Source of the DNA: Actinomycetota bacterium | GTDB taxonomy: Bacteria > Actinomycetota > Humimicrobiia > Humimicrobiales > Humimicrobiaceae | Direction: 5' to 3' | DNA length: 10,336 nt | NCBI GenBank assembly: GCA_028695395.1 | Contig: JAQVJB010000050.1 | Coordinates: 2,872-13,207 of the forward strand | In this document: piece by piece, positions 6,028-10,336 of the stretch | Layout: every line of letters begins with the position of its first letter | Position numbering within the stretch: position 1 is the stretch's first letter | Program-made: the position numbers and the translations under genes | Notes under the pieces: model-generated | Databases searched by the model: none | Told to the model about the DNA's origin: nothing | What the model saw: only the letters and a program-made list of their open reading frames with translations

Positions 6028-8658
6028 TTAATTATTTTCTTCTTTTTTTATTGCAGCCTGAGCAGCAGCCAGTCTGGCAATCGGAACTCTGTAAGGTGAG
6101 CAGCTAACATAATTAAGACCTTGATTTGCACAGAATTCAACTGAACTTGGTTCGCCGCCATGTTCACCGCATATACCCACTTTTAGGTCTTTTCTTACAG
6201 ATTTACCTTTTTCAAAAGCAATCTTTATAAGGTTTCCTACGCCTTTCTGGTCTAGTACTGCAAATGGGTCTTTCTCAAGAATTCCCCTTTCAAGATACTC
6301 GGGGAGTATCTTGCCAAAATCATCTCTTGAAAAACCGAATGTCAGCTGAGTAAGGTCATTTGTGCCAAAGCTGAAGAACTCAGCTTCCGTTGCAATCTCA
6401 TCAGCAGTAATACAAGCTCTCGGAATCTCTATCATGGTGCCGACCTTATAATCGAACTTAACATTATTTTCTTTCATTACTTCTTCTGCAATTCCAACAA
6501 TCTGTTGTCTTAATATCTTAACTTCATTGACGATACCAACCACAGGAATCATAACTTCAGGTAAAACATCTTTACCTTCCTTAACCAGTTCAGCAGCTGC
6601 TTCAAAAATAGCCCTTGCCTGCATATCACATATTTCAGGATAAGTTATCGAAAGCCTGCACCCTCTATGCCCAAGCATAGGGTTAATTTCATGAAGAGAA
6701 ACAATCGTTGCTTTCATTTCTGCATAAGACATGCCAAGCTCTTTTGCTATTTCCTTTATATCGTCTTCATCTGTAGGAAGAAACTCATGCAAAGGCGGAT
6801 CAAGAAGCCTGATTGTCACAGGTAATCCATCCATTACTCTTAACAGTCCTATAAAGTCTTCTTTCTGCATGGGAAGAAGTTTTGCTAATGCTTTTTTTCT
6901 TCCTTCCACGTCTCTTGAAGCAATCATTTCTCTCATTGCTTTAATACGCACGCCTTCAAAGAACATATGCTCAGTTCTGCAAAGGCCAATACCTTCAGCG
7001 CCAAATTTTTTAGCGACTTCAGCATCTTTAGGCGTGTCTGCATTAGTTCTTACGCCGAGTTTCCTGAATTCATCTACCCATTTCATAAACATTTCAAAAT
7101 TGCCGGATATTTCAGGGTCAATAGTAGAGATTTGACCTAGGAAAACTTCACCCGTAGAACCATCAAGAGTTATCCAGTCTCCTTTTTTAACTTTAACACC
7201 TTTAACTGTGAAATATTGCTCGTTCTCAAATACTTTAATTGTTTCACAACCGGCTACACAACATTTACCCATTCCTCTTGCTACAACAGCGGCATGTGAA
7301 GTCATGCCTCCTCTTGCAGTCAAGATCCCCTGAGACACTGCCATACCCTGGATGTCTTCAGGAGAAGTTTCAGTTCTTACCAGTACGACTTTATCAAGCT
7401 CAGATTCCTGTACAGCTGTTTCTGCATCAAAAACAACCCTGCCTACTGCGGCACCCGGTGAAGCAGGAAGACCTTTGGCAATCTGCTGAGCTTTTTCTTT
7501 TGCTTTGGGATCAAGCTGTTTGTGAAGAAGCTGATTCAACTGATCAGGGTCAACTCTCATTACAGCCGTTTTTTTATCTATTAATTTTTCGTTAACCATA
7601 TCAACAGCAACTTGAAGTGCTGCAGCAGCAGTCCTCTTTCCTGTCCTGGTCTGCAGCATATAAAGTCTGCCTTCCTGGAAAGTAAATTCCATATCCTGCA
7701 TATCTTTATAGTGCAGCTCTACTTTATTGAAAATATCAATAAGCTGATTATAGATTTCTGGCATTTCTTTATGAAGCTGGTCAAGGTCTTTGGGAGTCCT
7801 TATCCCTGCAACTACATCTTCACCCTGTGCATTTGTAAGGTATTCTCCATAAACTTTTCTTTCACCTGTCGATGGATTTCTGGTAAATGCAACACCGGTT
7901 CCTGAATTATCTCCCATATTTCCAAAAACCATGGTCTGTATATTGACACCGGTTCCAAGATTATGAGGAATATCATTAATATTTCTATAAGTTATAGCTC
8001 TTTTATTATTCCATGATTTAAAAACAGCATTTATGGACATTTTCAGCTGCTCTATCGGGTCCTGTGGAAATTCCTGGCCTGTTTCTTTATTGATAATTGC
8101 TTTGTAATTAGCAACCAATTCTTCCAAGTCTTCAGCATTGAGCTCAGTATCAAGTGTTACATTTTTTTTATCCTTGATAGCCTGAATAGCTGCCTCAAAT
8201 TTAGAATGCTCTACTTCCATAACGACATCGCCGAACATCTGGATAAATCTTCTGTAAGAATCCATACCGAATCTTTTATTACCGGTTTTTTTAATAAGTC
8301 CCTGAACTGTCTTATCGTTTAAACCAAGATTAAGTATGGTGTCCATCATTCCTGGCATTGAAAAAGCAGAACCTGACCTTACCGAAACAAGTAAAGGATT
8401 TGATTCATCGCCTAATTTAAAACCTATTTCTTTTTCAAGTTTTTTTAGATTTTCAACTACCTGATCCAGTAATCCTTCAGGCCACTTCTGGCCAACTTCA
8501 TAATAAAGGTTGCATGCCTCAGTAGTGATGGTAAAACCCGGAGGAACAGGAAGACCTATGTTTGTCATCTCTGACAAATTAGCACCTTTGCCTCCTAAAA
8601 GAATTTTCATGTCTTTTGTACCCTCTCCAAAGTAGTACACGTATTTTTTCTGCGTCAT
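6028..8658 (-). CDS. ppdK: Pyruvate, phosphate dikinase (PPDK)
   Basis: This cytoplasmic enzyme interconverts pyruvate + ATP + Pi and PEP + AMP + PPi, and serves PPi-linked glycolysis or gluconeogenesis in many anaerobes. The frame is open to a GTG at 8703, but I start at the ATG at 8658 (MTQKKYVYYFGEG): it has a good RBS (GAAAGG, 7-nt spacer), starts where family members start, gives 876 residues and puts the phosphorylated histidine at 455, the Clostridium symbiosum number. Domains in order: N-terminal ATP-grasp nucleotide-binding domain (about 5-340; GGKGANLSEM, SVRSGSAFSMPGMMDT, MVFGNMG); swivelling phosphohistidine domain with GGMTSHAAVVARG (H455, and the adjacent Thr453 that regulatory kinases modify in other species); C-terminal PEP/pyruvate TIM barrel (about 520-876) with GLCRTEHMFF, FGTNDLTQLTFGFSRDD and GICGEHGG carrying the catalytic Cys830. 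All key residues are present. glyS ends 57 bp upstream with no terminator between, so an operon is likely. Confidence 0.98.
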   Translation of the reverse strand: MTQKKYVYYFGEGTKDMKILLGGKGANLSEMTNIGLPVPPGFTITTEACNLYYEVGQKWPEGLLDQVVENLKKLEKEIGFKLGDESNPLLVSVRSGSAFSMPGMMDTILNLGLNDKTVQGLIKKTGNKRFGMDSYRRFIQMFGDVVMEVEHSKFEAAIQAIKDKKNVTLDTELNAEDLEELVANYKAIINKETGQEFPQDPIEQLKMSINAVFKSWNNKRAITYRNINDIPHNLGTGVNIQTMVFGNMGDNSGTGVAFTRNPSTGERKVYGEYLTNAQGEDVVAGIRTPKDLDQLHKEMPEIYNQLIDIFNKVELHYKDMQDMEFTFQEGRLYMLQTRTGKRTAAAALQVAVDMVNEKLIDKKTAVMRVDPDQLNQLLHKQLDPKAKEKAQQIAKGLPASPGAAVGRVVFDAETAVQESELDKVVLVRTETSPEDIQGMAVSQGILTARGGMTSHAAVVARGMGKCCVAGCETIKVFENEQYFTVKGVKVKKGDWITLDGSTGEVFLGQISTIDPEISGNFEMFMKWVDEFRKLGVRTNADTPKDAEVAKKFGAEGIGLCRTEHMFFEGVRIKAMREMIASRDVEGRKKALAKLLPMQKEDFIGLLRVMDGLPVTIRLLDPPLHEFLPTDEDDIKEIAKELGMSYAEMKATIVSLHEINPMLGHRGCRLSITYPEICDMQARAIFEAAAELVKEGKDVLPEVMIPVVGIVNEVKILRQQIVGIAEEVMKENNVKFDYKVGTMIEIPRACITADEIATEAEFFSFGTNDLTQLTFGFSRDDFGKILPEYLERGILEKDPFAVLDQKGVGNLIKIAFEKGKSVRKDLKVGICGEHGGEPSSVEFCANQGLNYVSCSPYRVPIARLAAAQAAIKKEENN

Positions 8659-8665
8659 TTTATAA

Positions 8666-8672
8666 CCTTTCT
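8666..8672 (-). promoter_or_regulatory. Ribosome binding site that fixes the ppdK start
   Basis: The minus strand reads AGAAAGG, a 7-nt spacer (TTATAAA), then ATG at 8658. The upstream in-frame GTG at 8703 is preceded only by AATAATAAAAC, without a Shine-Dalgarno. The 15 residues it would add are not part of the conserved family N-terminus. Confidence 0.8.
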
Positions 8673-8715
8673 TCTCAATAAGATTTGAATTTGAAAAATT
8701 CACGTTTTATTATTT

Positions 8716-10336
8716 TTATATTGCTATAACAGAAAAGTCAGCAATACTTAAATACAGGCTAAGTATTTCCCCTATCAGGCTTATCCTGTTATTCCTGACT
8801 GATTCATCTTTATCCATAATAAGTACTTCATCAAAAAAGCTGTCGATTGTCTGCCTGAATCTTATGATCTCTCTAATAGATTCTTCGTACCTTCCAGACA
8901 GATTATTCTTTTTTACCTTTTCTCTTTTTTCAATCAACTCTCCATAAAGAGCTTTTTCATGTTTTTCTTTTAAGAGCTCCTCTTTTATATCAAAAAAAGC
9001 TTTATTTTTCGATATATTCTTACATCTTATCATCGGAGTCACTATATCTTCAAAAAGCCCTTCAAGAATTATTGTCTCGATAGCTTCATATCTTTTTCTT
9101 ATTTCCTTTACAGACTTGCATCCTGAATTGATTATGGCATCTATTATATCTGCCTTTTTCCCCTCTTTTTCATATAGGAATTTAAGTCTTGCTGCAATAA
9201 AGGCAAAAATATCTTCTGCTTTTCTATCCTTATCCTGATTTCCGGAAACATCAAAGATATCGTATAAGCTGATACAGTAATCAATTATTTTTCCAAGATC
9301 AATATCGAATTCTTTATCAATCAAAGACTGTATTATTCCTGTCGCCCTTCTTCTTAAAGCAAAAGGGTCTTCCGAGCCAGAAGGAATATTGCCTGCCAGG
9401 AACATTCCGGTAATAGTATCAAGTTTGTCTGCAAGAGAGAGTATTGTCCCTATAAAAGTCTGTGGCAGGATATCTCCGTAAAATCTCGGGAGATAGTGCT
9501 CAAAAATTGCCTGGCAGACTTCATATTCTTCTTTTCGTTCTTTTGCATATTCTCTGCCGACAACACCTTGAAGTTCAGGAAATTCAACAACAAGGTTTGT
9601 AACCAGGTCGGTTTTACATAAATGTGAAGCTCTTATGCAGTCATCCACTGATTTTTTATCTTCTGTAAGATTATTCTGCTTTAATTCATTTAAAATATAA
9701 ATGCAGATTTTTTCGAGTCTTTCCTGTTTATCATACATAGTTCCAAGACCTGAATAGAAAATGACCCCTTTAAGCTTCTCTATCCAGTTTTCCCAGGAAT
9801 GTTTTTTATCCTCAGAGTAAAAGAAAGACGCATCTGACAATCTTGCCTTTAAAACTCTCTCATTTCCTTTTATTATAAAATTATCTTTATCTTCGATGCC
9901 GTTCTGGACAACCGCAAACTTTGGAATTATTTCTCCACTACTATTCATAACAGCAAAGTATCTCTGATGATATTCTATAGCCTTAATAAGTATTTCATTT
10001 GGAAGAATCATAAAACTATCAGGAAAATCACCTATAAGAACATTAGGGATTTCAACAAGATTTACTACCTCTTCCAGCAGCTCTTCATTTATTATTATTT
10101 TCAGCTTTTTTGAATGTTCATTTTCAATATACTTGATTTTCTTTAGGATAATGTTCCTTCTTTTTTCATTATCAAGAATGACTTTACCTTCCCTCTCAAG
10201 GAAATCAATATAATTGTTAGCGTTTTTTACTTTTATTTTCCCTTCTGAAAGGGTCCTGTGCCCGAAAGTAAAATCATAACTTTCAATACTTTCAATTTTG
10301 ACTTTTATTATTTCATCTCCGAAGACAGCCAGTATC
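8716..10336 (-). CDS. glyS: Glycyl-tRNA synthetase beta subunit (5' partial)
   Basis: The frame is open to the right edge, so the ATG at 10011 is internal and about 150 N-terminal residues lie outside; 539 are visible of a usual total near 690. Upstream of that ATG the family motifs TFGHRTLSEGKI and VILDNEKRRNIIL, and NLVEIPNVLIGDFPDSF leading into LPNEILIKAIEYHQRYFAV, are clear. Next comes the HD-like core with KTDLVTNLVVEFPELQGVVG and LADKLDTITGMFLAGNIPSG, then SEDPFALRRRATGIIQSL. The C-terminal anticodon-binding helical domain ends in FFDEVLIMDKDESVRNNR and LSLYLSIADFS. The beta subunit binds tRNA-Gly and, with the catalytic alpha subunit GlyQ, forms the alpha2beta2 enzyme that charges glycine. 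glyQ is expected just outside the window. The gene is 57 bp upstream of ppdK on the same strand; any promoter or T-box leader would lie off the edge. Confidence 0.97.
   Translation of the reverse strand, partial: ILAVFGDEIIKVKIESIESYDFTFGHRTLSEGKIKVKNANNYIDFLEREGKVILDNEKRRNIILKKIKYIENEHSKKLKIIINEELLEEVVNLVEIPNVLIGDFPDSFMILPNEILIKAIEYHQRYFAVMNSSGEIIPKFAVVQNGIEDKDNFIIKGNERVLKARLSDASFFYSEDKKHSWENWIEKLKGVIFYSGLGTMYDKQERLEKICIYILNELKQNNLTEDKKSVDDCIRASHLCKTDLVTNLVVEFPELQGVVGREYAKERKEEYEVCQAIFEHYLPRFYGDILPQTFIGTILSLADKLDTITGMFLAGNIPSGSEDPFALRRRATGIIQSLIDKEFDIDLGKIIDYCISLYDIFDVSGNQDKDRKAEDIFAFIAARLKFLYEKEGKKADIIDAIINSGCKSVKEIRKRYEAIETIILEGLFEDIVTPMIRCKNISKNKAFFDIKEELLKEKHEKALYGELIEKREKVKKNNLSGRYEESIREIIRFRQTIDSFFDEVLIMDKDESVRNNRISLIGEILSLYLSIADFSVIAI

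Noticed and set aside
6731..7905. Plus-strand open frames opposite ppdK (6731-7135, 7239-7595, 7612-7905)
   Set aside because: All are antisense to a complete conserved PPDK and show no family resemblance or RBS.
8687..8701. Hairpin GAATTTGAAAAATTC as a glyS terminator
   Set aside because: A 6-bp AT-rich stem with no following T-run is too weak, and ppdK follows closely in the same direction.
8659..8703. GTG at 8703 as the start of ppdK
   Set aside because: It has no RBS and the extra 15 residues are not part of the family. The ATG at 8658 has a good RBS and gives canonical catalytic residue numbering.
8716..10011. A 431-residue GlyS starting at 10011
   Set aside because: The frame continues without a stop to the right edge and encodes conserved GlyS motifs (FGHRTL, NLVEIPNVLIG) before that ATG.

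Overview
This is an AT-rich window from a bacterial chromosome. It holds a conserved housekeeping cluster on the minus strand and, at the left edge, a type IV (AbiE) toxin-antitoxin module on the plus strand. Reading along the minus strand, the core order is glyS (cut by the right edge), ppdK, dgt, dnaG, rpoD and tRNA-Asn(GUU). The chain glyS-ppdK-dgt-dnaG-rpoD resembles the macromolecular-synthesis neighbourhood of anaerobic Firmicutes (Clostridia and relatives) and some deep-branching low-GC lineages. Two-subunit glycyl-tRNA synthetase, a PPDK for PPi-linked pyruvate/PEP metabolism, a short SigA-like primary sigma factor (366 aa) and purine-rich Shine-Dalgarno sites before rpoD and ppdK all fit an anaerobic, Gram-positive-like bacterium. 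The sequence alone does not fix the phylum.

Layout by region. 1-1352 (+): abiEi, lacking only its extreme N-terminus, overlaps abiEii by 4 bp (ATGA). 1388-1462 (-): tRNA-Asn with encoded CCA, convergent with abiEii, with its own promoter (TTGAAA-N17-TATAAT) just past the rpoD stop. 1553-2653 (-): rpoD, with a strong RBS and a near-consensus promoter (TTGAAA-N16-TATAAT) in the dnaG-rpoD gap. 2754-4814 (-): dnaG. 4819-5883 (-): dgt, 4 nt upstream of dnaG. 5884-6027: AT-rich gap with three successive inverted repeats, the likely ppdK terminator and dgt-dnaG control region. 6028-8658 (-): ppdK, translated from an internal ATG with a good RBS. 8716-10336 (-): glyS beta subunit, whose frame stays open to the window edge.

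The core genes cover replication priming (DnaG), dNTP pool control (Dgt), primary transcription initiation (RpoD), tRNA charging (GlyS) and central carbon/energy metabolism (PPDK). Their grouping is typical of conserved growth-linked loci. The AbiE pair is the accessory part and ends 35 bp from the 3' end of a tRNA gene, a common boundary for horizontally acquired DNA. No integrase, transposase, CRISPR array or clearly new system is visible. The points most worth checking are the AbiE/tRNA junction, the inverted-repeat cluster before dgt, the insertion in the DnaG catalytic core, and the absence of a PPDK regulatory kinase gene between glyS and ppdK.
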